Virus record (IMG/VR): IMGVR_UViG_3300027816_000309
Coordinates: 1-29,233 of that record
Source: a virus
Reading direction: 5' to 3' (one strand)
DNA: 29,233 nucleotides
Shown: in pieces, positions 5,453-15,100 of the stretch
How positions within the stretch are numbered: the first letter of the stretch is position 1
Layout of the letters: the number at the start of each line of letters is the position of its first letter
Position numbers and translations under genes: made by a program
The notes under the pieces: generated by a model
The model's database searches: none
What the model was told of the DNA's origin: nothing
What the model saw: only the letters and a program-made list of their open reading frames with translations

Positions 5453-6728
5453 TGCTCCACCTGCAAAGCATTAGGTTTGCTCGGTTGTTTTCATCAATGA
5501 CCTGGGGCTTATCGCTGATGTGGCCTGCCTCATTGATGTACGCAAACTCAAAGCCAGAGAAATGGCTTTCATTTAGCCCATGCAGCTTGTGATGATGACC
5601 CCAAAAGCCCGGAGGCTCATTTAGCGGAACCGTTATCAACAACCGCCTGCAATTACGCTTCAATCTCTCGACAATCTCAAGCCCATTGTCCAGATGCTCA
5701 ATGACTTCAAATGCAATGATCGAATCGTAATGCTCCAGGCCAAATTTGTTTATGTCTGCGTTGACAAATTTACCTTGCCATCCTTGCTCCTGCGCCACTT
5801 CAATGATGACAGGATCGTAATCTAGGCCCGTGTAATCAATGTCGCCAAAGAACTGCCGCCCGTAGCCTGTTGAGCAGCCAATCTCTAAGATTTTTTGCCC
5901 AACGATGTTTTGTGCCGCCCATTGATATCGAGTGGCTTCCCTTGGAAAAACGGGATCATCTTTAAGAAACACCGCCCGTTCGTAATCGTTGGACAGCTTC
6001 CATTTGTACCATTCAGGGTTGTATTTTTTTGCCAGCTTTAAAGTGTTGCCATCGAACACTTTTTGCCAATCCTTGACCAGATTGGGATCGTGCATCGTGC
6101 CTTCGCCCTTGTGGTAGATCGGAAACCAGCCAACATATTGCGAACCCTCTAAACGCTTTTCCGTTGCCTCATAAATCCTATAACCAGCTTTTTCGGCTCT
6201 GATGCAAAAATCTATGTCCTCACTGCCGCCGATGCCGTAGCTTTCATCCAGTAGGCCCACGGTATCAAAAACGTGCCGATCAATCATTACGCAAAAGAAA
6301 ATTGCAAAGTCTTGACCCGCCGCCTCAGATCGGCTTTTGATGACACAAGAAATGCCGCAATCCGCATGGTCAAAAAATGGCTTGTTAAATAGATCAAGCC
6401 ATTGATTTTTCTTTTGCTCAAGAAAAACTGTGTCGTTGTTTAACAGGATCAGCGTCTGTCCCGTTGATGCTTTGATCCCCTCATTGGTCGCTTTAGCGTA
6501 GCCCAATGGAAGATCGTTCCAGACAATCTTTAAGTTTTCTGCAAAACCGATTGAATCGAACTTGTGCCGCAACGATTGCAAATACCATTGCGTTTCATCG
6601 GTGCATCCGTTGGCAGAAATGACCAACTGAACATTGCTCATGTCCGTCCATTTAAAAATGGATTCGATGCAGGGTTTAAGGTATTTGTCGCAATTGTTGT
6701 ATGTCGGTATAACTATGCTGTAGTTCAT
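5445..6728 (-). CDS. GT2 glycosyltransferase - SAM methyltransferase fusion
   Basis: A 427-residue bifunctional protein. Residues 1-230 are a family 2 glycosyltransferase (MNYSIVIPTYNNC start; NND at 97-99 as the metal site; GGSEDIDFCIRAEKAGY near 168-183 with the E-D acceptor/base pair). Residues 275-427 form a class I SAM methyltransferase (motif I LEIGCSTGYG at 281-290, LDYD at 302-305, motif IV FEVIEHLDN at 340-348, then a His-rich WGHHHKLHGLN). Such fusions often add and O-methylate a sugar. The ATG at 6728 sits in an ATGA overlap with the fibre stop and opens the first GT2 beta strand. The longer frame to 6788 would only read 20 residues inside the fibre gene and is rejected. Confidence 0.88.
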   Translation of the reverse strand: MNYSIVIPTYNNCDKYLKPCIESIFKWTDMSNVQLVISANGCTDETQWYLQSLRHKFDSIGFAENLKIVWNDLPLGYAKATNEGIKASTGQTLILLNNDTVFLEQKKNQWLDLFNKPFFDHADCGISCVIKSRSEAAGQDFAIFFCVMIDRHVFDTVGLLDESYGIGGSEDIDFCIRAEKAGYRIYEATEKRLEGSQYVGWFPIYHKGEGTMHDPNLVKDWQKVFDGNTLKLAKKYNPEWYKWKLSNDYERAVFLKDDPVFPREATRYQWAAQNIVGQKILEIGCSTGYGRQFFGDIDYTGLDYDPVIIEVAQEQGWQGKFVNADINKFGLEHYDSIIAFEVIEHLDNGLEIVERLKRNCRRLLITVPLNEPPGFWGHHHKLHGLNESHFSGFEFAYINEAGHISDKPQVIDENNRANLMLCRWSND

Positions 6729-9700
6729 CGTTTCATGTCGTTTATTGTCTGCTCCAGCATCAAGATTCGACGGCTCAACGCCACGCAAGCAACCAAAGCC
6801 GCGTTTGCGTAATTAACGCCAAGCATCCCCGAATCTGGATGTTTTTCCACCGAGTTGGGCATTACGTCCAACAACGATTGAGCAGAAACACCATCTTGCC
6901 TTAGTTCGGTGTCATATCGAGTATATGACCCAGCTTTCACACCGGCAAGTTTTTCGATCAATTGCCAATCAACATCCAGCCAGGAATGCTTTAGACGCTC
7001 ATCAGATGAACTGACATGGGACACCGCGTTCAATGCGCCTGTGCTTGGTACAAAAGACACGGGGCTTGATATGGAAACAATGGGTGTTTGATTGCTTGCA
7101 GCCGATGCTACGCCAACAACATATTGTGTCGTTGCTGTCGTGCTGGATGTTGCATTGATCGCCGTAGATGGCCCTGCCGTGCCAGTTGCACCGCTGAACC
7201 CGCTGAAGCCTGATGTTCCAGATGCGCCATTGGTTCCGTTTGTCCCAGAAAAACCAGATCGACCACTAAATCCGCTGATGCCACTAAAACCTGATGCGCC
7301 GTTTGTTCCATTAGTACCGGAAAAACCAGACGTTCCGCTAAAGCCCGAAATTCCAGACGCGCCATTTGCTCCGTTTATGCCGCTGAATCCAGACGTACCG
7401 CTAAATCCGGATGTGCCTGATGCGCCGTTCGCGCCGTTGATGCCGCTAAATCCTGATGTACCGCTAAAACCTGATGTGCCGCTGTCCCCGTTCGTGCCAT
7501 TTATGCCGCTAAAACCGCTTGTGCCAGAAAAACCAGAAATACCAGATGCACCATTGATTCCGTTGGTTCCGCTGAATCCCGATGTGCCACTAAAGCCAGA
7601 GGTTCCATTCGTACCATCGACACCGCTAAAACCAGAAAACCCAGATGCTCCATTAATGCCACTGATTCCTGAGTAACCAGAAAAACCGCTAAAGCCCGAA
7701 TCTCCATTTATGCCGTTGATTCCGCTAAAGCCTGACCAGCCGCTGATTCCAGAACCAGAATATCCCGACAAACCGCTAAAACCGCTGATGCCGCTGTCAC
7801 CAGAAAAGCCCGACCAGCCACTTACACCAGACCCGCTAAAGCCTGACGTACCGCTAAACCCACTGATGCCTGACGCGCCACTTTCTCCAGACCAGCCGCT
7901 AATGCCTGAGCCTGAGTAACCGCTAGTGCCTGACCAGCCAGAAATGCCGCTGTGCCCGCTGATGCCAGACCAGCCAGAAAATCCAGATGTTCCGCTGAAT
8001 CCCGAAATTCCTGAAAAGCCGCTAAAGCCAGAAATGCCGCTGTACCCGCTTTGGGTGTACATCACCTGGGTGGCTGTAAAGATTACACCAGGGATTGATG
8101 GGCTAACAGGTGATGTGCCAGCAGGTACTGATTGAATGGAAATCTGAGTACTTGTAGCAGCCCAGATCAATTCATAAAAATCACCAGCAGTTATCGGAAC
8201 CACAAAATTGACGGTCATCAAACCATAACCATCAACCCCGCCATGTCGTTGTTGGATGCTTAACCGTGAATCACTGGCAGGCACATCACCCGTGCTGCCG
8301 CTGTCGTTTTTACGCAGCCAAACATTTACATCATGAATTTGGGTATCGGTGTTTACAAACTGAATGGAAAAGGTCAGGCTATAAACGCCGCTGTTGGCAA
8401 ACGTAACCCGCGAACCAGACACCACCGTAACGCCGGTGTTGCCAGCATCAAAGCTGTTAAAGGTAATTTCGTAAGCCGTATTTGCAGCCGCCGCCGTTTG
8501 ATCGGTGGTGTCCCAAAAGGAACCCCAATTGCCGATTGCACCACCAGCACCAACAGCGCCCGAATATCCGCTGTAACCGCTGTAACCGCTGATGCCTTGC
8601 GTAACAGCAAGGGCCAGCAATTCATTATTAGAAAAGCCAGTTGTGCCTGTGCCGCCAGACGAAACTAAGGTGACGGGATATGTCCAGTAGCTTGTTGGTG
8701 ATGCGGGATTCGTATTTGTCGGGGTTCCCGAAACTTGCCAAACCTGATAGTTTGCGCTTGCTGTTTGTGATTGGATGGTGAAATTTTGCCCAGCTTTAAT
8801 CAACGCCAGAAAAATATCAACGTCAACATTTGTATCAGTCAGATGGCTGACGTTAATAGATGTTGCGCTGGTTTGGGTTGCGTTGTTCCAAAGCAAATCC
8901 CCATCTGTCGGATAGCCCGATGTGATGGTGGTATTTGCCCTGTACAGGAAAAAGTTGGATGACGTTCCCGGTGTTCCGCTGTAACCGCTAAAACCAGAAA
9001 ATCCACTAAAGCCTGACCAGCCTGAAACACCGGAACCGCTAAAGCCCGACCAGCCGCTTATGCCGCTGCCGCTGTACCCGCTAAAGCCTGACCAACCGGA
9101 TTGCCCAGACCATCCACTGATTCCGGATTCGCCGCTGTATCCGGAAAGCCCCGAGAATCCGCTGTAACCGCTTAAACCAAGCCCACTAAACCCTGACCAG
9201 CCAGATGTGCCAGACCAGCCGCTAAGGCCCGATCCGCTGTACCCGCTTAGACCGCTGATTCCTGAGTAACCGCTAATGCCAGACCAGCCCGACAAGCCGC
9301 TTTCGCCCGAATACCCACTGATCCCGCTGTGCCCAGATGCACCGCTAAATCCAGACGTTCCGCTAAAGCCCGATTGGCCGCTTTGACCTGACAGACCAGA
9401 TGTGCCAGAAAAGCCGCTGAACCCGGATTGACCAGAAAACCCGCTTGCGCCTGACCAACCACTGACACCCGAGCCGCTGTAACCGGAAATGCCCGACCAC
9501 CCGCTTTGACCACTGAATCCCGATATGCCTTCCAGGCCAGAAAATCCGCTGTAACCGGAAATGCCCGAGAATCCAGATTGACCAATTGCGCCGCTGTAAC
9601 CCGATGTTCCGCTTGCGCCAGACCAGCCGCTTATGCCTGAGCCAGAAAAGCCAGACAGGCCAGATACACCGGAAAAGCCCGACAAACCAGAGCCACCGCT

Positions 9701-9991
9701 AAAGCCCGACATGCCGCTAAAGCCCGACAAGCCAAGACCGGAATAACCGGAAAAGCCTGAAAAGCCAGATGCGCCAGAGCCGCCAGGGCCAGAATACCCA
9801 GAAAAGCCGCTGTACCCAGACGTACCGCTTGAGCCTGCAACGCCTCGGTTAATGTTGATGTTTTGCCGCGCTGTCGGAACAACCTGAACCGTTAGATTCG
9901 TGCCGCTTTGAATCGACGCGGTGATGTTGTTCCCATCCTGAACATTGACTGTCGTATTGTTCGGAACGGCTTGAACGGTAATGTTCGCCAT
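6725..9991 (-). CDS. Long Gly-X-Ser repeat tail fibre with C-terminal S74 chaperone
   Basis: A 1088-residue fibre. Residues 1-50 are a unique virion-attachment end. From about 52 to 335 and again about 647 to 945, Gly occurs every third residue in Gly-X-Ser triplets, with X mostly Phe, Tyr, Trp, Ile, Leu or Thr. The later block also has N-G-T/I/A-N-G variants. Between them lie two globular parts: about 340-465 and a jelly-roll, C1q/TNF-like stretch at about 478-645 (GSFWDTTDQTA, GVYSLTFSIQF). The last 95 residues start at SDERLK and contain VSAQSL and VNYANAALVAC, hallmarks of the Peptidase_S74 endosialidase-type self-cleaving trimerisation chaperone. RBS AAGGGG precedes the start. The stop overlaps the GT2-methyltransferase start (ATGA). 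Confidence 0.9.
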   Translation of the reverse strand: MANITVQAVPNNTTVNVQDGNNITASIQSGTNLTVQVVPTARQNININRGVAGSSGTSGYSGFSGYSGPGGSGASGFSGFSGYSGLGLSGFSGMSGFSGGSGLSGFSGVSGLSGFSGSGISGWSGASGTSGYSGAIGQSGFSGISGYSGFSGLEGISGFSGQSGWSGISGYSGSGVSGWSGASGFSGQSGFSGFSGTSGLSGQSGQSGFSGTSGFSGASGHSGISGYSGESGLSGWSGISGYSGISGLSGYSGSGLSGWSGTSGWSGFSGLGLSGYSGFSGLSGYSGESGISGWSGQSGWSGFSGYSGSGISGWSGFSGSGVSGWSGFSGFSGFSGYSGTPGTSSNFFLYRANTTITSGYPTDGDLLWNNATQTSATSINVSHLTDTNVDVDIFLALIKAGQNFTIQSQTASANYQVWQVSGTPTNTNPASPTSYWTYPVTLVSSGGTGTTGFSNNELLALAVTQGISGYSGYSGYSGAVGAGGAIGNWGSFWDTTDQTAAAANTAYEITFNSFDAGNTGVTVVSGSRVTFANSGVYSLTFSIQFVNTDTQIHDVNVWLRKNDSGSTGDVPASDSRLSIQQRHGGVDGYGLMTVNFVVPITAGDFYELIWAATSTQISIQSVPAGTSPVSPSIPGVIFTATQVMYTQSGYSGISGFSGFSGISGFSGTSGFSGWSGISGHSGISGWSGTSGYSGSGISGWSGESGASGISGFSGTSGFSGSGVSGWSGFSGDSGISGFSGLSGYSGSGISGWSGFSGINGINGDSGFSGFSGYSGISGINGASGFSGFSGVDGTNGTSGFSGTSGFSGTNGINGASGISGFSGTSGFSGINGTNGDSGTSGFSGTSGFSGINGANGASGTSGFSGTSGFSGINGANGASGISGFSGTSGFSGTNGTNGASGFSGISGFSGRSGFSGTNGTNGASGTSGFSGFSGATGTAGPSTAINATSSTTATTQYVVGVASAASNQTPIVSISSPVSFVPSTGALNAVSHVSSSDERLKHSWLDVDWQLIEKLAGVKAGSYTRYDTELRQDGVSAQSLLDVMPNSVEKHPDSGMLGVNYANAALVACVALSRRILMLEQTINDMKR

Positions 9992-10000
9992 AGCTGCCCC

Positions 10001-10489
10001 TTAAACTTTTACGATTGCGTCAGATCGGACGATAAAAAACAAAAAGATAATGTTATCTTCCGGTGGTGTTGAACCAATCGACGGAAAACTAATTTTGATG
10101 CGGCCTGAAAATCCAGCCCCGTTCACATCGTTGATTGCCATTGCCACATCGCTGGAAATCAAACCCCAGGCTGAATCATCAATCAGCAACGTAAATGTGC
10201 CTGTGGCATCATCCCGATTTGTAATTGAAAGATTAATGGATGTCGGAGTTGGCGTGTAGTTGCCAATGTCAAACGACAAACCATAACGGCTATCCTTGAC
10301 GTTTGAAAGTGTGCGCCGAATGATTTGAGCATCAATGACCGCATCGGTCAAATCAACCGGGGTCACATTATCTTCGCCCGTCAGCGTCAGATTCCAATAA
10401 GTTTGTTGATCCCAGACCAGTTCCCCGGCAATGATGGGATTGTCAAAACCCGAAACTTGGGTCAAAGAATTTTTGTTAAAGACAGCCAT
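10001..10489 (-). CDS. Putative baseplate/fibre-associated structural protein
   Basis: A 162-residue protein beginning MAVFNKNSLTQVSGFDNPI, with RBS GGGGAAATT. It looks entirely beta (GELVWDQQTYWNLTLTGED, PVDLTDAVIDAQIIRRT, GTFTLLIDDSAWGLI) and ends on a hydrophobic strand (IIFLFFIVRSDAIVKV). The strand-rich pattern with an early DLT-A-I-Q-IR element resembles the N-terminal domain of BppU-like baseplate proteins, but I cannot confirm this. It sits 9 bases upstream of the long fibre gene, so an adaptor for that fibre is plausible. Confidence 0.65.
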   Translation of the reverse strand: MAVFNKNSLTQVSGFDNPIIAGELVWDQQTYWNLTLTGEDNVTPVDLTDAVIDAQIIRRTLSNVKDSRYGLSFDIGNYTPTPTSINLSITNRDDATGTFTLLIDDSAWGLISSDVAMAINDVNGAGFSGRIKISFPSIGSTPPEDNIIFLFFIVRSDAIVKV

Positions 10490-10593
10490 AATTTCCCCAA
10501 TTCTCGGGTGGTTACGCGCCCCGACTACTGTCTGGGGAACGGGTCTTGTCTTGTGCGCTGATTATCAATCAGCGTTGTAATGCTGTCTATCTT
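10490..10593 (-). other. Intergenic gap with inverted repeats
   Basis: A 104-base gap, the longest in the fibre block, contains no ORF that I can support. It holds a perfect 8-bp inverted repeat CGCTGATT-ATC-AATCAGCG at 10556-10574 and a weak CCCC...GGGG hairpin around 10519-10537. Neither is followed by a clear U-tract. It could be an RNA processing or attenuation site, a protein operator, or a boundary left by fibre-module exchange. Confidence 0.45.
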
Positions 10594-10953
10594 TCAGCTT
10601 GACCAAACAGCAGTTGGTTCTGTCGGCCAATCTAAATTGCCCTCAACAGGGTTAACCGCAATGTTTCTGACCCATGCACGGTAAGTCAAAAATTCTTGCC
10701 GATTAAGCAAATGTGGTGTATTTACAGGATCATACACATCAGGTTCATTGACCCAATCTGTTTTTTGCAATTGCGTCACAGCTTGTTGTTTGTTCATTTC
10801 CGCAGACGGAACAATGATTGGCTCTGGCGCATCAATTGACATACCAATTGACACCCATTCTGGGCAATCTACAGCGCCAGGATAATCGTTTAATTCATCT
10901 ACAACAATTGTGTTCACCACAATACGTTCGTCATTAATTATTGCTGCTTTCAT
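10594..10953 (-). CDS. Tail fibre assembly-like protein
   Basis: A 119-residue protein. Its C-terminal part has the layout of the phage tail fibre assembly (Tfa/Caudo_TAP) family: QLQKTDWVNEPDV, then PHLLNRQEFLTYRAWVRNIA, then a closing PVEGNLDWPTEPTAVW. These proteins chaperone the trimeric fibre tip and sometimes remain bound to it. The N-terminus (MKAAIINDERIVVNTIVVDE) looks like a small beta strand pair. The ATG lies in an ATGA overlap with the Gly-rich adhesin gene before it, so that adhesin is the probable client. Confidence 0.8.
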   Translation of the reverse strand: MKAAIINDERIVVNTIVVDELNDYPGAVDCPEWVSIGMSIDAPEPIIVPSAEMNKQQAVTQLQKTDWVNEPDVYDPVNTPHLLNRQEFLTYRAWVRNIAVNPVEGNLDWPTEPTAVWSS

Positions 10954-11828
10954 CCTATAATCTCCACAATTTGCACCGTGCCAGAAAACCCACCTGTTGT
11001 CAAAGGACTGCTAGCGCCAGCGCCACCAAACCCGCCAGAGCCACCAAAAATTAGAAATCCATAAGCCCCGCCTGCACTTAAAACGCCAGATGCCCCAGAG
11101 CCGCCAGAACCACCATAATTTCCACCATCACCTGGGTTACCACTAGCTCCCGGCTCAAAATATGCTTGGCCGCTTGGTGGGATAACGTACGGATTTACAG
11201 CCACAGATGACGCAGAAGTTGCTGTTGCCGCAGCCCCAGCAGCGCCTCCATTTATGGCAGCACCAGTTCCTCCGACACCACCAGTGCCACCGCCACCGCC
11301 GCCACCACCAAAATTAGCTGAACTTCCATTACCACCCGCAAATCCAGCGCCTGCTCTACTACCACCGCCGCCGCCACCACCACCGCCGCCCCCGCTTGTA
11401 TTTGTTGCTGTTCCCCCGGCTCCACCATTTGCGTTAAATGTGCCACCAGATGCAACACCGCCAGCGCCACCAGTTCCGCTGGTTGTGCCGCCACTACCAG
11501 TAACTGACATTGAGCCAAAACTGGTTGTCCCGCCTGATCCACCAGCACTTGAACCACCCGCACCAATGGTTACAGTGTAAGAACCGGCAGGACTAGAATA
11601 ATATGTTTCCGAATATCCTGCACCTCCAACACCGCCTCTTGCGAAAGCCGTTGAAGTTGTGCCGCCAGTTGCCCCAGTAACTACAACAAACAAAGCAGTT
11701 ACGTTAGCTGGTTTTGTATAAGTAGCACTTGCTCTAAATATTTTTATATTTACAGCTTTAATTGATGCTGTGGTTTGAGTTGTTGCATCATTAAATGTGA
11801 TGGCTGTGCCACCCACGGTAATAGGCAT
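10950..11828 (-). CDS. Gly-rich tail fibre/adhesin protein
   Basis: A 292-residue protein. A short N-terminal strand region (MPITVGGTAITFNDATTQTT) leads into a typical tip-domain opening (FRASATYTKPANVTALFVVV). It is then very Gly-rich (GGTTSTAFARGGVGGAGYSE, a run of 11 Gly, GGGGGGGGTGG, GGNYGGSGGSGASG). It ends TVQIVEIIG. Phage tip proteins of this kind form polyglycine-II-type sandwiches with exposed loops for receptor binding. The downstream Tfa-like gene supports a distal receptor-binding role. RBS AAGGAG precedes the ATG. The Gly codons are mixed GGT/GGC/GGA, so the Gly run is not a simple homopolymer tract in DNA. Confidence 0.78.
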   Translation of the reverse strand: MPITVGGTAITFNDATTQTTASIKAVNIKIFRASATYTKPANVTALFVVVTGATGGTTSTAFARGGVGGAGYSETYYSSPAGSYTVTIGAGGSSAGGSGGTTSFGSMSVTGSGGTTSGTGGAGGVASGGTFNANGGAGGTATNTSGGGGGGGGGGGSRAGAGFAGGNGSSANFGGGGGGGGTGGVGGTGAAINGGAAGAAATATSASSVAVNPYVIPPSGQAYFEPGASGNPGDGGNYGGSGGSGASGVLSAGGAYGFLIFGGSGGFGGAGASSPLTTGGFSGTVQIVEIIG

Positions 11829-11837
11829 GATTGCTCC

Positions 11838-12182
11838 TTAAGGTGTGCCGCCAGCGGTTACATCGCTGATTGCAGTGAATACGCCAGCGGAAGTCATTGA
11901 TGCAATGGTTGTCCCGCCGTATTTAAAAATCAGTTTGCCGCCTGATTCCTCAACGGTGAAATTGGTTGTCTTGATGCCAATTGATCTAATGTTCCAATCA
12001 CCTACAGCGCCGCTTCCTGTTGTGCTGGGCACATCAAGGTTTGTCCTGGCTCCTGCTTGAGTAGATGCGCCCGTTCCCCCGTTGGCAATGGGAACAGCGT
12101 TAACCAAACCATCTGATGCATCAAGCTGCCCCGATGTGTTTAGGTTGTTGGCAAGCTGGGAAAGGTTATATGCTTGGGTCAT
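11838..12182 (-). CDS. Short tail fibre protein with ANGGTGAST motif
   Basis: A 114-residue protein. The middle holds VPIANGGTGASTQAGARTNL, the widespread phage fibre motif that forms a turn at the entry to fibre shafts. After it comes a beta-rich stretch (WNIRSIGIKTTNFTVEESGG, LIFKYGGTTIASM). It resembles a shortened fibre or an adaptor segment that would link the tail tip to the adhesins downstream. RBS AAGGATAA precedes the start. No receptor-binding head or chaperone domain is present, so it probably works with its neighbours. Confidence 0.75.
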   Translation of the reverse strand: MTQAYNLSQLANNLNTSGQLDASDGLVNAVPIANGGTGASTQAGARTNLDVPSTTGSGAVGDWNIRSIGIKTTNFTVEESGGKLIFKYGGTTIASMTSAGVFTAISDVTAGGTP

Positions 12183-12191
12183 GGGTTATCC

Positions 12192-15100
12192 TTACGCTGC
12201 ACCATCTCGGGCAAAGGTCTGCTGATTTAGCAAAGTGAAATTGTTGTTGATGGCGCTTGTCAGGTTGTATCCCGCACTGGTGGCAGTGTAATCGTAAGAA
12301 CTGCCTTTTGTAAACAATGCGCCATTGGCATAAAGCTGCATGGACAATGGGTTATTGGGGAACACATACGACAGCGCCCCGCTGGTTGAATAGGCCACCG
12401 TGTTGGTAATGTTGGAAGCAGGAACTCCCAGGTTGTTTGCCGCCATTTGAATCAGGATCAATCGACCTGTTAAAGCCCCAGGAAACCCGCCAATTGCTGG
12501 CAAGGTCAAATCGTAATCAATTTCGTTAAGCGCCGCACCATTAACATACACCAATTCAAAACCATTGACAATGGAAATTTCCGTTGGCGTGTAAGTTGAC
12601 ACACTCGTAACGTCAACCTCAACCCGACTGAATGGACGATATGCGCTGCCTGCTGCTCGATAACGATAAATCGGCAATCCAGCGGTTACGCCCGATAAGG
12701 TGGTTGTAAAGGTAATGGTTTTGGTAGATGTGTTGACTGTTGAAACCGTGTATTGTGTCGGTGATCCAGTATTAGCAAACGTCAGCACATCGCCAGCTTC
12801 AATTAATTGATATGGCGCATCGGTATAAACCACACTGCTGCTGCCAACCGTATCAACCTCAGTCACTAATGAATCGTAATATGCATCGGTGCTGACTGCT
12901 CGCATATTAAGCACAACGACAATTTCACCAGTTGCACAAGCGTTGTTCATGACCACAGTGGATGTGGTTTCCGTATATTCCGTAGTACTGAGCAACACGC
13001 CATTTCGGAACACCAACACATTGCCAACAACATGAGTTACAGCAAAACTGGTTTGCCCAGATGTTGCGGAAAAAATTGTTTCAGTAAAATAAAACGCATC
13101 GGGCTGAGTGAATCCAACCACGCGACCATAAATGTCAATCGTCAATGTTGCCGCGTTAAATGTCTTGCTGTAAACGCCCGATCCAAAGTTTAGAAATCGC
13201 TCTAGCGATACAACCATTGAACCGTTTGTGTTGTTTGTAATATTTAACAACCCGTCTGCACTGCTCACGGCTGTTGTGCCAACCCGCGTAAGCTGACCTG
13301 TTCGCGCATCTAGGTCTATGTAATTGTTTCCATCTGGCAAGCCCGACCATAATGATGTGTCAAATTTTGCTGTGTCAGTTGGGACAAATGAGCCAGTTTG
13401 ATTTGATTGAGCCGCGCCCCCAATGTCAAAACTAAACTTGCGGTTTTGACGATTGGAAAACAACAGGTAATTTGTTGCGCCGAAATTGCTGCTGGCTTGA
13501 TACCATGTGTATTCACTGGCCCCACCGCCCGGAGGATTTGCTGTGGTGTTGTTGTACAAGCCAAAATAAGCCTTGTTCCTCGGGTTGGTGCTAAAACCAA
13601 CTGTCCCCGTTGCATTGTCAGCATACGCCACTGCAATGTACCGATTGACATATTGAAACGTCAGTGGTCGCCACACAAGCACACTTGATGCTGCGCTGAA
13701 TGCACTGCTGCCAAGGGCATTTACCATCCGGGTAAAGAAATACCAATCGCCCTGCGGAATCTCGGTCAGCGTAACAACGCCCATGCTTGCGCCTGGGTTG
13801 AATGGGTTGCCGCCAGGGTTGACCGCCGTTGTCCCAGCAAAGATGCGCTGCACATCTGTAGGGGCTGAAAAAGCCGAATACCACACTTCCGCATATTGGC
13901 TAATCCCGGCTGATGCCGCCGTAACTGCAACGCCAAAAGACGGAACTGCCGCGCTCGGCAAAATATTGGTAATGGTCGGCGCAGGAACAGTGCCAAATCC
14001 TAATGGCGACCCAATGCCGGTATTTGGTGCAGGTGTAAATTGCGTTACATTTTTGTCATCGTAAACCGCTGGATTAAATTCCATCAACGTCAAATTGGCG
14101 GTGATTGATCCGTCAGCGGAAAATTGCTCAACAACTTGGGCAACTCTAAACAGTTTGGCTACCCAACCATAATTTGCATTTGTGACAGTGACAATATCAC
14201 CGGCCTCTAATTGCAAGCCAGAATAATTAATATTGACCTTGATCTGCAAATCTTCCCGCGCCGCTTCCAATAAACGATTTGCAATAACTTGCGCTCGGAC
14301 GTTGTTATTGACTAAATTCAAATTTACCGTTTGTTTATTTACAGGCTCATTCGGATACAGCAAAGATGGATTAATTTCTGCCAAATCGTACAACGCCGTA
14401 TTAAACGAATCTTGGTTAGTGCCGTCTGGAAATTTGACTTCAATAATGTTGTAGCTGGACGATAAATCAATTGGGGAAATTTGAATTGCCGACACCATGC
14501 GGGAATCGTCAATAGCCATCGCCACTGTGTAGGTGGATGATTGAACAATCACACCCCATTGTGCTGTGATTTCGTTGTATCGAATTAAGCAATCCGCGCA
14601 AGATGCCATTAATTGGATGTTGTCCATCACTGTCGATTCAGTGTTCAGCACCCCATCAAATTTAAATCGTGATTGAAATGCCGAACCGCCTGTGTATGTT
14701 GTATAGGCGACAGGCGTAAAGCTATAAACATTTAATGCGCTCAAACTGGTGTAATCAATTTGTGATGTTGCCAATGCCGCGCCGTATCTTGTTGATTGCA
14801 AATAATCTGCAATGCAATCGCCAGGATTTGTTCTATTGTTTGTGACTTGAAATCGAGTAGCCTGTAAACTGGTTAGATTAGCCGTTTGGCTGTATGTCAT
14901 TTCAATGATGGCAAACGCTGCATTTGTCATTGACTTTGATGCATCCCATTTGTACACCAAAGAAGCGTTGCTCATGATTTGAATGGCGGTCTGCGCTGTG
15001 TTTACGCCAGATGACGAACCATTGCGAAACAAATAAATATTAAGTTTGCCCGATACCGCGTAATCCGTTACCCCAGTGGATTCATCCAACAAACCAATAA

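Noticed and set aside
6728-6788. Upstream extension of the GT2-methyltransferase start
   Set aside because: The extra 20 residues lie within the fibre's S74 domain coding region. The ATG at 6728 begins the first GT2 strand and forms an ATGA overlap.
7092-8135. Plus-strand open frames rich in Pro-Leu-Lys-Pro-Asp repeats
   Set aside because: They are the antisense of the Gly-X-Ser repeats of the long fibre. The repeated codons keep the opposite strand open, and there are no RBS or known motifs.
6725-9900. Short direct DNA repeats resembling a CRISPR or satellite array
   Set aside because: The repeats have a 9-base triplet-coding period inside an intact fibre gene, with no conserved repeat-spacer structure.
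11361-11396. Poly-Gly run as a phase-variable slippage tract
   Set aside because: The codons are mixed Gly codons, not a DNA homopolymer or a simple perfect repeat long enough to suggest slippage.
11252-11580. Poly-Pro plus-strand frame and an overlapping minus-strand Val/Ala-rich frame
   Set aside because: Both are shadows of the Gly-rich adhesin gene produced by its skewed codons.
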